From: Marivivens donghaensis
GTDB taxonomy: Bacteria; Pseudomonadota; Alphaproteobacteria; Rhodobacterales; Rhodobacteraceae
Direction of reading: 5' to 3'
Length of the DNA: 64,000 nucleotides
Assembly (NCBI RefSeq): GCF_023541015.1
Contig: NZ_JALNPR010000001.1
Coordinates: forward strand, 248,001-312,000
In this document: positions 53,417 to 62,103 of the stretch, piece by piece
How the letters are laid out: each line of letters begins with the position of its first letter
Numbering within the stretch: position 1 is the first letter of the stretch
Position numbers and translations under genes: made by a program
Notes under the pieces: generated by a model
Databases searched by the model: none
The model's input: the letters and a program-made list of their open reading frames with translations, nothing else
What the model was told of the DNA's origin: nothing

Positions 53417-55453
53417 ATGTCCAACGATCCACTTCTCCAGCCGTATCGGCTGAAACACCTCACTTTGAAAAACCGGATCATGATTACAAGTCATGAACCC
53501 GCCTATCCCGAAGACGGCATGCCCAAGGATCGTTACCGCGCCTATCATGTAGAGCGGGCAAAGGCGGGCGTGGCGCTTACGATGACCGCAGGGTCGGCCT
53601 CGGTCGCGCGCGACAGCCCGCCTGTGTTCAACAATATCCTTGCCTGGAAGGACGAAGTCGTCGGCTATATGAAGCAGATGGTCGATGAATGTCACGACCA
53701 TGGCGCCGCTGTGATGATCCAATTGACCCACCTTGGCCGCCGCACGCGCTGGGACAAAGCGGACTGGTTGCCCGTTGTAGCGCCCAGCCACGAACGCGAA
53801 GCATCGCACCGTGCATTCCCAAAACGCATAGAAGACTGGGACATTACTCGTATCATCGAGGACTACGCGGATGCCGCTGAACGTATGCAAGCAGCGGGTG
53901 TTGACGGTATCGAGCTCGAAGCCTACGGCCACCTCCTTGAACAATTCTGGTCCCCGCTGACCAACGACCTTGACGCGCCCTATGGTGGTTCGCTTGAAAA
54001 CCGTCTGCGGTTCACGATGGAGGTTCTGCAAGCGATCCGTGACCGCTGTGGCGAGAAGTTCATCGTCGGAGTGCGCTACACAGGCGATCAGGATATGGCG
54101 GGCGGCATGGGCAAGGATGAGGGGCTTCAGGTTTCTCACATGCTCAAAAACAGTGGCCTCGTGGACTTCCTTAACATCGTGAAGGGCCATATCGACACAG
54201 ACCCTGGTCTGACCGATCTGATCCCGATTCAAGGGATGCGGAACGCGCCGCACCTTGATTTTGCGGGCGAAATTCGCGCAGCGACCAATTTCCCAACCTT
54301 CCACGCTGCCAAAATCCCTGACGTTGCCACCGCCCGCCACGCGATTGCGAGCGGTAAGCTCGACATGGTTGGCATGACCCGCGCCCACATGGCCGACCCG
54401 CATCTGGTGCGCAAAATCATTGAGGGGCGCGAGGATGATATTCGTCCCTGCGTCGGTGCGAACTACTGCCTCGACCGTATTTATCAGGGCGGCATGGCGC
54501 TCTGCCTGCATAACCCCGCAACGGGCCGCGAAATGGAAGTCCCGCAGACGATCACCCCTGCGGACACGAAAAAGCGGGTCACGATCGTCGGTGCAGGCCC
54601 CGCAGGGATGGAGGCCGCGCGCGTCGCCGCAGAACGCGGTCACACTGTAAATGTGTTTGAGGCCGCCGACCAACCCGGCGGGCAAATCCGACTGACCGCA
54701 CTGCAAGAACGCCGTCGCGAGATGACGTCGATCATCGCATGGCGCTTTGACCAGTGCACCAAACGCGGCGTGCAGTTCCATTTCAACACCTTTGCCGACC
54801 TGGACACCGTTCTGGAAACCAAGCCAGACGAGGTTATCGTCGCGACAGGTGGCTTGCCCCATACCGAGGTGCTTGAAGCTGGCAATGAACTGGTTTGTTC
54901 CGCGTGGGATATTCTGTCAGGCGATGTGAAGCCGAGCACGAACGTGCTTGTGTTTGACGATGCAGGCGATCACGCGGGTCTACAGGCGGCGGATGTTATT
55001 TCGGAAACGGGCGCGAAGGTCGAAATCGTCACGCCCGACCGCAGTTTCGCTCCCGAAGTCATGGCGATGAACCTTGTTCCTTACATGCGTAACCTGCAAA
55101 AACGCGACACGACCTTTACGGTCACGTGGCGTCTGATAGCGGTCGCGAAAGAGGGCAACCAACTACGCGCCACCTTGGGCAGCGATTACGGCGGGGTGAC
55201 CCGTGAACGGATCGTGGATCAGGTTGTGGTGAACCATGGCACGCGCCCGCTCGATGACATCTATTTCGATCTGAAACCGCTGTCGTCGAACCTTGGCGAG
55301 GTGGATTACGACGCGCTGTCGACAGGTGCGCCGCAGACCGTGATGCGCAACTCTGAGGGCACGTTCCGTCTGTTCCGTATCGGTGACGCTGTTTCGGCGC
55401 GCAACACCCACGCGGCGATCTATGATGCCCTGCGTATCGGTAAGGACCTCTAA
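53417..55453 (+). CDS. N-methylproline demethylase-like flavin/iron-sulfur enzyme (StcD/DgcA type)
   Basis: 678 residues from the ATG at 53417, the same length as I remember for StcD of Sinorhizobium. An old-yellow-enzyme TIM barrel (residues 1-370, QLTHLGRRTRWD, GGSLENRLRFTMEV) is followed by a pyridine-nucleotide-disulfide-type Rossmann part (TIVGAGPAGMEAARVAAERG). The 4Fe-4S region CVGANYCLDRI has Cys345, Cys351 and Cys364, with Ala348 in place of the usual second Cys. It demethylates an N-methylated secondary or tertiary amine, giving formaldehyde. The Rieske system nearby would supply its substrate. Confidence 0.85.
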   Translation: MSNDPLLQPYRLKHLTLKNRIMITSHEPAYPEDGMPKDRYRAYHVERAKAGVALTMTAGSASVARDSPPVFNNILAWKDEVVGYMKQMVDECHDHGAAVMIQLTHLGRRTRWDKADWLPVVAPSHEREASHRAFPKRIEDWDITRIIEDYADAAERMQAAGVDGIELEAYGHLLEQFWSPLTNDLDAPYGGSLENRLRFTMEVLQAIRDRCGEKFIVGVRYTGDQDMAGGMGKDEGLQVSHMLKNSGLVDFLNIVKGHIDTDPGLTDLIPIQGMRNAPHLDFAGEIRAATNFPTFHAAKIPDVATARHAIASGKLDMVGMTRAHMADPHLVRKIIEGREDDIRPCVGANYCLDRIYQGGMALCLHNPATGREMEVPQTITPADTKKRVTIVGAGPAGMEAARVAAERGHTVNVFEAADQPGGQIRLTALQERRREMTSIIAWRFDQCTKRGVQFHFNTFADLDTVLETKPDEVIVATGGLPHTEVLEAGNELVCSAWDILSGDVKPSTNVLVFDDAGDHAGLQAADVISETGAKVEIVTPDRSFAPEVMAMNLVPYMRNLQKRDTTFTVTWRLIAVAKEGNQLRATLGSDYGGVTRERIVDQVVVNHGTRPLDDIYFDLKPLSSNLGEVDYDALSTGAPQTVMRNSEGTFRLFRIGDAVSARNTHAAIYDALRIGKDL

Positions 55454-55905
55454 CCGATTGGCATCGTAAAGCCGACCTTCACGCGGTCCATAACCGCGCT
55501 CGTTCTAAATCGCGCGACGTTTTCTTCTGCAAAGAAGTGGCGTCGCGTGAAATCTTCGTAATCGGCCATGTCCTTGGCTGAGAGGATCAGGATAAAGTCC
55601 GCGTTTCCAGTGACATAGTAGCACTGCATCACTTCTGGCGCGGCTTTCATCTTGTCCTTAAAACGGTCCAATTCCGCAGGCCGTTCATTTTGGAGCGTCA
55701 CCTCCACAATCATGATCAGCCCTCGGCCAATAGTCTGCGGATTGAGGATCGCGACCTCTTGTTCAATCGCATCCGATGACCGCAATTTGGCAAGCCGTTT
55801 GCGGCAAGCGTCAGGGGATAGCCCCACTTTTTCCGAGAGCGCTTCGGCGGTCAGGCGGTTGTTGTGCTGCAGGGCGTCGAGGATGAGTGTGTCAAAGCTG
55901 TCCAT
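55450..55905 (-). CDS. Lrp/AsnC-family regulator
   Basis: 151 residues. The HTH LTAEALSEKVGLSPDACRKR is followed by an AsnC ligand domain (ALYYVTGNADFILILSAKD-like pattern). It diverges from the PLP ammonia-lyase gene at 56076 and overlaps the convergent demethylase stop by four bases. Lrp-type regulators commonly respond to amino acids, so it probably controls the downstream trio. Confidence 0.9.
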   Translation of the reverse strand: MDSFDTLILDALQHNNRLTAEALSEKVGLSPDACRKRLAKLRSSDAIEQEVAILNPQTIGRGLIMIVEVTLQNERPAELDRFKDKMKAAPEVMQCYYVTGNADFILILSAKDMADYEDFTRRHFFAEENVARFRTSAVMDRVKVGFTMPIG

Positions 55906-55920
55906 GTGGGGATTTGGTCG

Positions 55921-55949
55921 GAATATACGCCCGTTGTCACGGTATATTC
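55921..55949. promoter_or_regulatory. Putative Lrp-type operator
   Basis: GAATATAC (55921-55928) and GTATATTC (55942-55949) are perfect inverted copies in the gap between the divergent Lrp gene and the ammonia-lyase gene. Related TTGGTC/GGTCCGA elements flank it. Fits autoregulation and control of the trio. Confidence 0.55.
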
Positions 55950-56075
55950 TCCGATTGGTCCGAAAATCCGCAACTGATGGTTCAGAACACGGTTTTTCGG
56001 CCTAATCGTACCCCTCTTTGCCGAGATCGGATTGACCGCCTGCGCTATTCTTATTGCAAAGTAAAAGGATTCCCC

Positions 56076-57125
56076 ATGCCCATCACATGCCCCAACCCCT
56101 TCCGCGGTACTGGCCTGCCGAACATGACGCTTTACCCGACCGCGGACGCGAGTGCCGTGGGTAAACTGTTATCGATGTGCCCCGCGCACGCTCAAACGCC
56201 GTTGGTCGAAGCCCCGGAACTGGCAAAAACCGTCGGTGTAGCCCGCATCACGATCAAGGATGAACGCGGGCGGATGGGCTTGGGCAGTTTCAAGGCGCTC
56301 GGCGCGGCATTCGCGATTGCCCGCGAGGCGGCAGAAGCCTTACAGGGCGACGATTGGGGCAGTGCCCTTTCGGGTCGCGTTTTCGTCACGGCGAGCGCAG
56401 GCAACCACGGTCTGTCGGTCGCCGCTGGTGCCCACCTATTTGGCGCGCAGGCGGTGATTTTCTTATCGAACACCGTGCCCGAAGCCTTTGCCACAAGGCT
56501 CAAAGCCAAAGGAGCGCAGGTTGAACGGGCTGGCGCGAATTATGAAGAAAGCATGGAGGCCGCGTTGGTTTGGGCCGCGGAAAAAGGCTATACGCTGCTC
56601 TCCGATAGCTCGTGGCCGGGCTACACCGATCCGCCGTTCCACGTGATGGAGGGCTATCTTCAGTTGGCGGCAGAGGCTGCAGTGCAGATCGACGCGGCCC
56701 CGACGCACATCCTGTTGCAAGCGGGCGTAGGTGGGCTTGCAGCGGCGGCGGCAGTCTATGCGCGGTCGGTCTGGGGCGATGGTCCGCAGATCATCGTTGT
56801 AGAACCTGACCAAGCACCCGCCTTGTTCGATAGCATCGGTGCAGGTGCACTTGTGACCTCTTCAGGTGGCGTGTCAGAGATGGGCCGTTTGGATTGCAAA
56901 ACCCCCTCGATGATTGCCCTCGCGGGGTTGTCGCGGGATGCCGATATCTTCCTGACCCTGACCGAAAAAGAGGCGGCTGACGGCATCGCGGTCTTGGCGC
57001 AACATGGATTTGCCACGACTCCGTCGGGCGGGGCAGGATTGGCTGCGCTCATTGCAGGGATCGACGGGATCGGGCCTGATGCGCATGTCATGTGTATCCT
57101 CAGCGAAGGCCCCGAAGATGTCTGA
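56076..57125 (+). CDS. PLP-dependent ammonia-lyase, diaminopropionate ammonia-lyase family
   Basis: 349 residues from the ATG at 56076, which has AAAGGA upstream. The PLP lysine lies in GLGSFKALGAAFAIA. Other family blocks match E. coli diaminopropionate ammonia-lyase as I remember it: TASAGNHGLSVAAGA, DSSWPGYTDPPFHVMEGYLQ and THILLQAGVG. It would release ammonia from an amino acid such as 2,3-diaminopropionate or serine/threonine. It is shorter than classical members (about 400). Overlaps the M24 gene start by eight bases. The Lrp gene and neighbours suggest an amino-acid-derived substrate. Confidence 0.82.
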   Translation: MPITCPNPFRGTGLPNMTLYPTADASAVGKLLSMCPAHAQTPLVEAPELAKTVGVARITIKDERGRMGLGSFKALGAAFAIAREAAEALQGDDWGSALSGRVFVTASAGNHGLSVAAGAHLFGAQAVIFLSNTVPEAFATRLKAKGAQVERAGANYEESMEAALVWAAEKGYTLLSDSSWPGYTDPPFHVMEGYLQLAAEAAVQIDAAPTHILLQAGVGGLAAAAAVYARSVWGDGPQIIVVEPDQAPALFDSIGAGALVTSSGGVSEMGRLDCKTPSMIALAGLSRDADIFLTLTEKEAADGIAVLAQHGFATTPSGGAGLAALIAGIDGIGPDAHVMCILSEGPEDV

Positions 57126-58278
57126 CCGCTCTCTCATTTTTCCACGCAGCGAATACCGTGGTCGCGTTGATCGACTGCAAGCGCGGATGGCCGCGGCGAG
57201 GCAAGACGCGCTGTTGCTGACCTCGCCCGCTGATGTGTTCTACGTCACGGGGTTCCTGACGCGATTCTGGGAAAGTCCCGCGCGTCCGTGGTTCATCGTG
57301 GTGCCTGCGCAGGGTGATCCGATTGCCGTGATCCCCGCGATTGGGGCGGATCTGATGGGGCGGACGTGGATTGACGACATTCGGACGTGGGCCGCGCCTG
57401 ACCCTGTGGATGATGGTGTATCGCTGTTGTCTGACACACTTTGCGATCTGGTGCCTGCGGGCGGTGTGATCGCGACCCCGATGGGGTTGGAAACCTCGGC
57501 CCGTTTGCCGTTGGGTGACTTTATGCGGATCGCGGATCGCATAACGCCGCGTCGATTTGTGGACGGCACCGACACCATCCAGCGCGTTCGCGAGGTGAAA
57601 TCAGCGGCGGAAATTACAAAAATCCGCACCATCTGCGGCGTCGCTGATCGCGCCTTTGCCCGCGTGCCAGAGTTCGCAGGCGTTGGCCGCCCCCTCGACC
57701 AAGTGTTCCGCGATTTCCAAAAGGTTCTCTTGGACGAAGGCGCGGATTGGGTGAGCTATACCGCCGGCGGTGCAGGGCAGGGCGGCTATGGCGATGTGAT
57801 CTCTCCCGCTGGGCCAGAGCCGTTGCGGACAGGTGATATCCTCATGCTCGACACGGGTGCGGTGAAGGACGGGTATTTCTGTGATTTCGACCGCAATTAT
57901 GCCGTCGGCGCGCCGTCCGATGACGTCAAACGCGCCCAAGCGGCGCTGACCCATTCGATTGATGTTGCGTTAGATATTTTGCGTCCGGGGATGCTGGCTC
58001 GGGACGTCCACCGTATCCTCACCGATGCCATAACGAACAAGGGCGCCGTGGCTGGCGGTGGTCGGCTCGGCCATGGGCTGGGGATTACCCTGACCGAATG
58101 GCCGTCTTTCACCCCGCTTGACACAACCGAACTGCAGGTGGGGATGGTCCTGACCCTAGAGCCGGGGGTTGAGATCGCCCCGAACCGCATCCTCGTTCAC
58201 GAGGAAAACATCGTCCTGCGCGAGGAGGGTCCAGAACTCCTCTCCACCCGCGCACCAGAATTCTTGCCAGAGGTTTGA
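57118..58278 (+). CDS. M24-family hydrolase (Xaa-Pro peptidase/creatinase/ectoine-hydrolase superfamily)
   Basis: 386 residues. It has an N-terminal creatinase-type domain and a C-terminal pita-bread domain. The five metal ligands are visible: Asp and Asp in LDTGAVKDGYFCDFDRNY, His in GRLGHGLGI, Glu in LTLEPGVEI, and Glu in VHEENIVL. The metal site argues for an aminopeptidase P-like or other metal-dependent hydrolase rather than a metal-free relative. It overlaps the ammonia-lyase gene and lies one base before the maleate-isomerase-like gene, so the three form one operon. It may release the amino acid for the lyase (inference). Confidence 0.85.
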   Translation: MSDRSLIFPRSEYRGRVDRLQARMAAARQDALLLTSPADVFYVTGFLTRFWESPARPWFIVVPAQGDPIAVIPAIGADLMGRTWIDDIRTWAAPDPVDDGVSLLSDTLCDLVPAGGVIATPMGLETSARLPLGDFMRIADRITPRRFVDGTDTIQRVREVKSAAEITKIRTICGVADRAFARVPEFAGVGRPLDQVFRDFQKVLLDEGADWVSYTAGGAGQGGYGDVISPAGPEPLRTGDILMLDTGAVKDGYFCDFDRNYAVGAPSDDVKRAQAALTHSIDVALDILRPGMLARDVHRILTDAITNKGAVAGGGRLGHGLGITLTEWPSFTPLDTTELQVGMVLTLEPGVEIAPNRILVHEENIVLREEGPELLSTRAPEFLPEV

Positions 58279-58279
58279 T

Positions 58280-59026
58280 ATGACGACTTATCCCTATGAT
58301 TTGACGGGCCCGATAGGGTCCACTTCGATCCTCGGTCTGATCGCGCTTTCCACCGACGAAACGGTCGAACAGGACTTTTGGCACATGTTCCCGCAACGGG
58401 ATGTCGCGGTCTATATTAGTCGCGTGGCTGCGGGAGCAGAACTGAACCCAGATACCATCGCGACGATGGCGGGGCACATCACGGGTGCGGCGTCTCTGTT
58501 CCCGACATCGTTAGATTTCGACACTATTTCATATGCTTGCACCTCTGGCACAACGCTGATTGGCGAGGATCGTGTGGCCGACCTCGTCGCTGAGGGGGCC
58601 AAGACGCGGAACGTTACGAACCCTCTGACCGCCTCGGTCGCGGCGCTGCGTGCGCTGGGGGCTACGCGTTTGGGGGTCGTATCGCCCTATATCGCCACGG
58701 TCGCGGATGCGATCAGGGATGCCTTTGTCGCACGAGGATTTGAGGTGCCAAAGACGCTATCCTTTGGCGAAGAGCTAGAGGCCCGCGTTGCCCGCATTGA
58801 CCCCAAATCGATCCAAGCCGCAGCGCTAGAGATCGGTCGCGATCCAGAGGTCGACGCGGTTTTCCTGTCCTGCACCAACCTGCGCACGATGGATATCATC
58901 GACGCGCTCGAGGACGAGTTGGGCAAACCTGTCGTCAGCAGCAATCAGGCGCTGGCATGGCACATGGCGCAGTTGGCAGGCTGCAAGGCTGGGCCAAACG
59001 CACCGGGGAAATTGTTCCGCCTCTGA
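58280..59026 (+). CDS. Maleate isomerase/Asp-Glu racemase superfamily protein (EutA-like)
   Basis: 248 residues. Two active-site cysteines in the pattern YACTSGTTLIG and FLSCTNLRTMD mark the arylmalonate decarboxylase/maleate isomerase group. EutA of hydroxyectoine catabolism belongs here, and the start LGLIALSTDETVEQDFW resembles it. It starts one base after the M24 stop. The full EutABCDE set is not present, so a hydroxyectoine role is not supported by context. It probably racemises or isomerises an acid intermediate. Confidence 0.78.
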   Translation: MTTYPYDLTGPIGSTSILGLIALSTDETVEQDFWHMFPQRDVAVYISRVAAGAELNPDTIATMAGHITGAASLFPTSLDFDTISYACTSGTTLIGEDRVADLVAEGAKTRNVTNPLTASVAALRALGATRLGVVSPYIATVADAIRDAFVARGFEVPKTLSFGEELEARVARIDPKSIQAAALEIGRDPEVDAVFLSCTNLRTMDIIDALEDELGKPVVSSNQALAWHMAQLAGCKAGPNAPGKLFRL

Positions 59027-59030
59027 ACGC

Positions 59031-60242
59031 TTAGGTAAACAGGCGGGTCAACCTCTGGTCGAGAGGGAAGAGATCCGCCTGAATAGCGTGGTAATGGTCA
59101 GGCTTGCCGATGAACTGCTTTTGTGCAGGTTTTCCAGTTGCATCGACCTCATGGAACCAACCACCGTTTTCGTGGTCGATAAAGAGGTCAGAGGCCGCTT
59201 GCCACAAACGGCGATACCATGCCTCGTCACTGTCGCGACCGTCGAGTTTGATCAGTGATACCATGGCCCCGATAGCCTCTGTCAGGGGCCACCAGTAGCG
59301 GTCTGTGACCTGCGGCGCGCCAGAATAATCGAGGGTGTAGACAAATCCGCCGCCCTCAACCCACGCATCGTTCAGCGCGGTTTCGATCAACGAACGGGCA
59401 CGATCGACAGAGCCGTCATCTTTGCGGCCCGCTAAATCCCAATACTGCAGGTAAAGCCGGCCAAGTTCGAACGAATGCCCCGGTGTAGTGCCGCGCGGAC
59501 GGAACATCGGGTCGCCCTGATAGGTCAGATCGGGCGTCCAATTTGGGGTGTAGTGCTCTGGCAAACGCCAGTCATGCGAGGGCGCGATGGTTTCCATAAA
59601 GAACGACAGGATGCGGCCCGCTCGGGTAAGGAACAGCGTCTCGCCCGTCGCCTCATAGGCGGCCAAGAGCGCCTCAACCCCGTGCATATTGGCGTTGTAA
59701 CCACGGTAGGTCGAAAACGGTGACCAGTCGCGGTTGAACTCGTCAAAGAACAGGCCCGCGTCGTTATCCCAGAACCGCGTGTCCAGCACTTCGGCGACGT
59801 CCGCGATCAGACGGTCCGCATCTGGGTGGCCGATGTTCTTTGCGCTCGCCCCCGCGAGGAGGACAAAGACATGCCCATAGGCGAGCTTTTTGTCATCGAC
59901 GATTGCGCCGTCCTTTAGGCCGTAGACATAGCCACCATGTGTCGTATCGCGGTGTTGGTTCCATAGGAACGCCATGCCCGCGTCGATCATGTCCTCATGC
60001 CCCTTCGCCCCCCAGAGCGAGGCCAGCGCATAGGAATGCACCATCCGCGTGGTGTTGTGGAGCTGTTGAGCGGACCCTGCGATAGGGGTGCCGTCGATGG
60101 CGAGAACGTCATAGGCCCCGTCCGCACGTAACGCTTTGCGATAAAACGCCAATTGCGCGTGGGCGTCGTTTTCCAGAAATGCCCGATGAACAGGATCGTT
60201 GATCCAATGGCCGTTGAAACCGTCTGTGCCGATCTGGGTCAT
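59031..60242 (-). CDS. AGE-family sugar epimerase/isomerase
   Basis: 403 residues, with the alpha/alpha-barrel pattern of N-acylglucosamine 2-epimerases: TTRMVHSYALASLWG, HGGYVYGLKDG, AFVLLAGA-like segment, NANMHGVEALLAAYEATGE, GHSFELGRLYLQYW. These enzymes interconvert aldoses and ketoses (mannose/fructose, sulfoquinovose/sulfofructose) or epimerise N-acetylglucosamine. It stands alone on its strand, five bases from the convergent trio. A LacI-type motif similar to that before the aldolase/kinase pair lies upstream. Confidence 0.85.
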   Translation of the reverse strand: MTQIGTDGFNGHWINDPVHRAFLENDAHAQLAFYRKALRADGAYDVLAIDGTPIAGSAQQLHNTTRMVHSYALASLWGAKGHEDMIDAGMAFLWNQHRDTTHGGYVYGLKDGAIVDDKKLAYGHVFVLLAGASAKNIGHPDADRLIADVAEVLDTRFWDNDAGLFFDEFNRDWSPFSTYRGYNANMHGVEALLAAYEATGETLFLTRAGRILSFFMETIAPSHDWRLPEHYTPNWTPDLTYQGDPMFRPRGTTPGHSFELGRLYLQYWDLAGRKDDGSVDRARSLIETALNDAWVEGGGFVYTLDYSGAPQVTDRYWWPLTEAIGAMVSLIKLDGRDSDEAWYRRLWQAASDLFIDHENGGWFHEVDATGKPAQKQFIGKPDHYHAIQADLFPLDQRLTRLFT

Positions 60243-60272
60243 GCTGTGCCTATTCGTGCTAAGTGTAACGAA

Positions 60273-60287
60273 TTGATACCGCTAACG
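60273..60287. promoter_or_regulatory. Putative LacI-type operator upstream of the AGE-family gene
   Basis: TTGATACCGCTAACG (60273-60287) matches TTGATAGCGCTAAAC at 30878-30892 at 13 of 15 positions. It lies 31 bases before the gene start. Weaker palindrome than its counterpart. Confidence 0.35.
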
Positions 60288-60291
60288 CCCG

Positions 60292-61350
60292 TTACCGCGC
60301 AACGCTTACCGCCTTGAGCACCGCAAATACTTTTTGCCCAGCGGTCAGGCCGAGGGTTTGCACCGAACGGCGGGTGATCCGTGACAAAAGCGTCGCGCCG
60401 CCAACCTCCATCTGGACCATCGCGCCGGGGCCGTCACCCATGCGGATCGATTTGATCGTAGCAGGCAGCACGTTGAGGGCAGAGATCCCTTGGGGTGCCT
60501 GGGTGGCGATCATCACATCTTGGGCTGCGATACGTAGTCGAACCAGATCGCCGATCTGACGGCCGCAATTGGGGATGGTGACGACCAGATCGCCAATCAA
60601 CAGGTCGCTCAGCCCATCGTCGGAATGGGCGCCAACCCGCGCCTCAATCATTGCGCCAGCCTCGCGTACGCCGACAGGGATCACCGACGGGTCAGAGAGG
60701 ACTTCTCCCGCTGGTCCCATTTGTTTGACGCGCCCCTGATCCATGACGACCACTGTGGTGGCAAGCCGTGCAACCTCGCCCGCGGCGTGGCTTACATAGA
60801 CAATTGGGATACCCACCTCATCGCGGAGCCGTTCGAAATACGGCAGAATGTCATCTTTGCGGGCCTCATCCAGCGCCGCCAAAGGTTCATCGGCGAGGAT
60901 CAGTTCTGGCCCTGACAACAATGCTCGCCCAATCGCAACCCGCTGCTTTTCCCCGCCAGAGAGGGCGGCAGGGCGGCGGTTCAACAGATCACCAAGGCCG
61001 AGCATTTCGACCACGGGATCAATCGGAGCCTTCGTCGCACTGAACCTCTGCCCGTAGGTGAGGTTCTGGCGAACGGACAGATGTGGGAACAGACGCGCGT
61101 CTTGGAACACATAACCGATCCGCCGTTTATGGGGCGGCAGCCAAAGGCCCGTCGCGCTGTCTTGGAGCACATGCCCCCCAATCGCGATGCGCCCCGCGTC
61201 AGGGCGCAGCAGGCCCGCAATGGCGTTGATCACGCTCGTTTTGCCAGAGCCAGAGCGACCGAATAGAACTGTCAGCCCATCAGGCGCGTCAAAGTCCACA
61301 TCAAGGATGAAATCGCCCTGTTTGTGTGTGATCTGAACCGAAACCGTCAT
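60292..61350 (-). CDS. modC: Molybdate ABC transporter ATPase
   Basis: 352 residues. The Walker A GRSGSGKTS, signature LSGGEKQRVAIGRAL and Walker B LILADEPLAALD are followed by a C-terminal TOBE/Mop domain (about 285-352, ISALNVLPATIKSIRMG), typical of ModC. It drives molybdate import together with ModB. The start overlaps the modB stop. Confidence 0.94.
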   Translation of the reverse strand: MTVSVQITHKQGDFILDVDFDAPDGLTVLFGRSGSGKTSVINAIAGLLRPDAGRIAIGGHVLQDSATGLWLPPHKRRIGYVFQDARLFPHLSVRQNLTYGQRFSATKAPIDPVVEMLGLGDLLNRRPAALSGGEKQRVAIGRALLSGPELILADEPLAALDEARKDDILPYFERLRDEVGIPIVYVSHAAGEVARLATTVVVMDQGRVKQMGPAGEVLSDPSVIPVGVREAGAMIEARVGAHSDDGLSDLLIGDLVVTIPNCGRQIGDLVRLRIAAQDVMIATQAPQGISALNVLPATIKSIRMGDGPGAMVQMEVGGATLLSRITRRSVQTLGLTAGQKVFAVLKAVSVAR

Positions 61351-62042
61351 GCCGATACCCTAGCGGCGATGCGTTTCGATACGACCTCGGACAAGAGGAG
61401 GGCACCCATCGCGATGACCACAGCAATTATGACGAGCCTCAGGGCAGAGGCTTCACCGCCGGGGACTTGCAGGAAGACGTAGATCGCAGAGGGAAGCGTT
61501 TGCGTCTGGCCAGGGATGTTTGACACAAAGGTGATCGTGGCGCCAAATTCGCCCATCGCCTTGGCGAAAGCGAGGATGGAACCCGCCAAAATACCGGGGA
61601 GGATCAGAGGCAGGGTCACGGTCATGAATACCCAGGCCCGCGATGCGCCGAGGGTTGATGCGGCTTCCTCCAGCTTTGGGTCTACGGCCTCGATCGACAG
61701 TCGGATCGCGCGGACCATCAGTGGAAACGCCATGATCGCCGCAGCGAGGACAGCCCCCGTCCAGCGAAAGGCGACGATGATCCCGAACGTTTGTTCGAGG
61801 AACTCACCGACAGGGCCGCGCCGCCCGAAGGTCAGCAAAAGTAGATAGCCCGTCACCACTGGTGGCAGGACGAGCGGCAAGTGGACGATCCCGTTGAGAA
61901 CCTGTTTCCCGACAAAGGACCAGCGGGCCAAAGCGTAGGCGGTGAAAATCCCGACGGGGAGGCTCAGCACGGTTGCCCAAAAGGCAACGCGCAGCGACAG
62001 GGATACCGCCTGCCATTCCGCTGGTGAGAGCCAATCCGTCAC
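61347..62042 (-). CDS. modB: Molybdate ABC transporter permease
   Basis: 231 residues from a GTG at 62042, chosen because GGAGG lies eight bases upstream and the protein then begins TDWLSPAEW as ModB does; an ATG at 62057 is the alternative. Five or six membrane segments with LPLVLPPVVTGYLLLL and the EAA loop EEAASTLGASRAWVFMTVTLPL. It overlaps modC. The periplasmic ModA that normally precedes it is not present; a LysR gene occupies that place. Confidence 0.93.
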   Translation of the reverse strand: MTDWLSPAEWQAVSLSLRVAFWATVLSLPVGIFTAYALARWSFVGKQVLNGIVHLPLVLPPVVTGYLLLLTFGRRGPVGEFLEQTFGIIVAFRWTGAVLAAAIMAFPLMVRAIRLSIEAVDPKLEEAASTLGASRAWVFMTVTLPLILPGILAGSILAFAKAMGEFGATITFVSNIPGQTQTLPSAIYVFLQVPGGEASALRLVIIAVVIAMGALLLSEVVSKRIAARVSA

Positions 62043-62103
62043 GCTGTCCGCCTCCATTCCTCGGGCTGACTATTGCGGAGTGGTGGCAGAGGAGCAAGCC
62101 AGA

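Noticed and set aside
53354-54862. 502-codon minus frame opposite the flavin demethylase
   Set aside because: Antisense to a strongly conserved enzyme gene; no start signal or motif.
55450-59026. Hydroxyectoine utilisation operon
   Set aside because: Only an EutA-like protein and an Lrp regulator fit. EutC and EutE are missing, the lyase matches diaminopropionate ammonia-lyase better than EutB, and no ectoine transporter is next to it.
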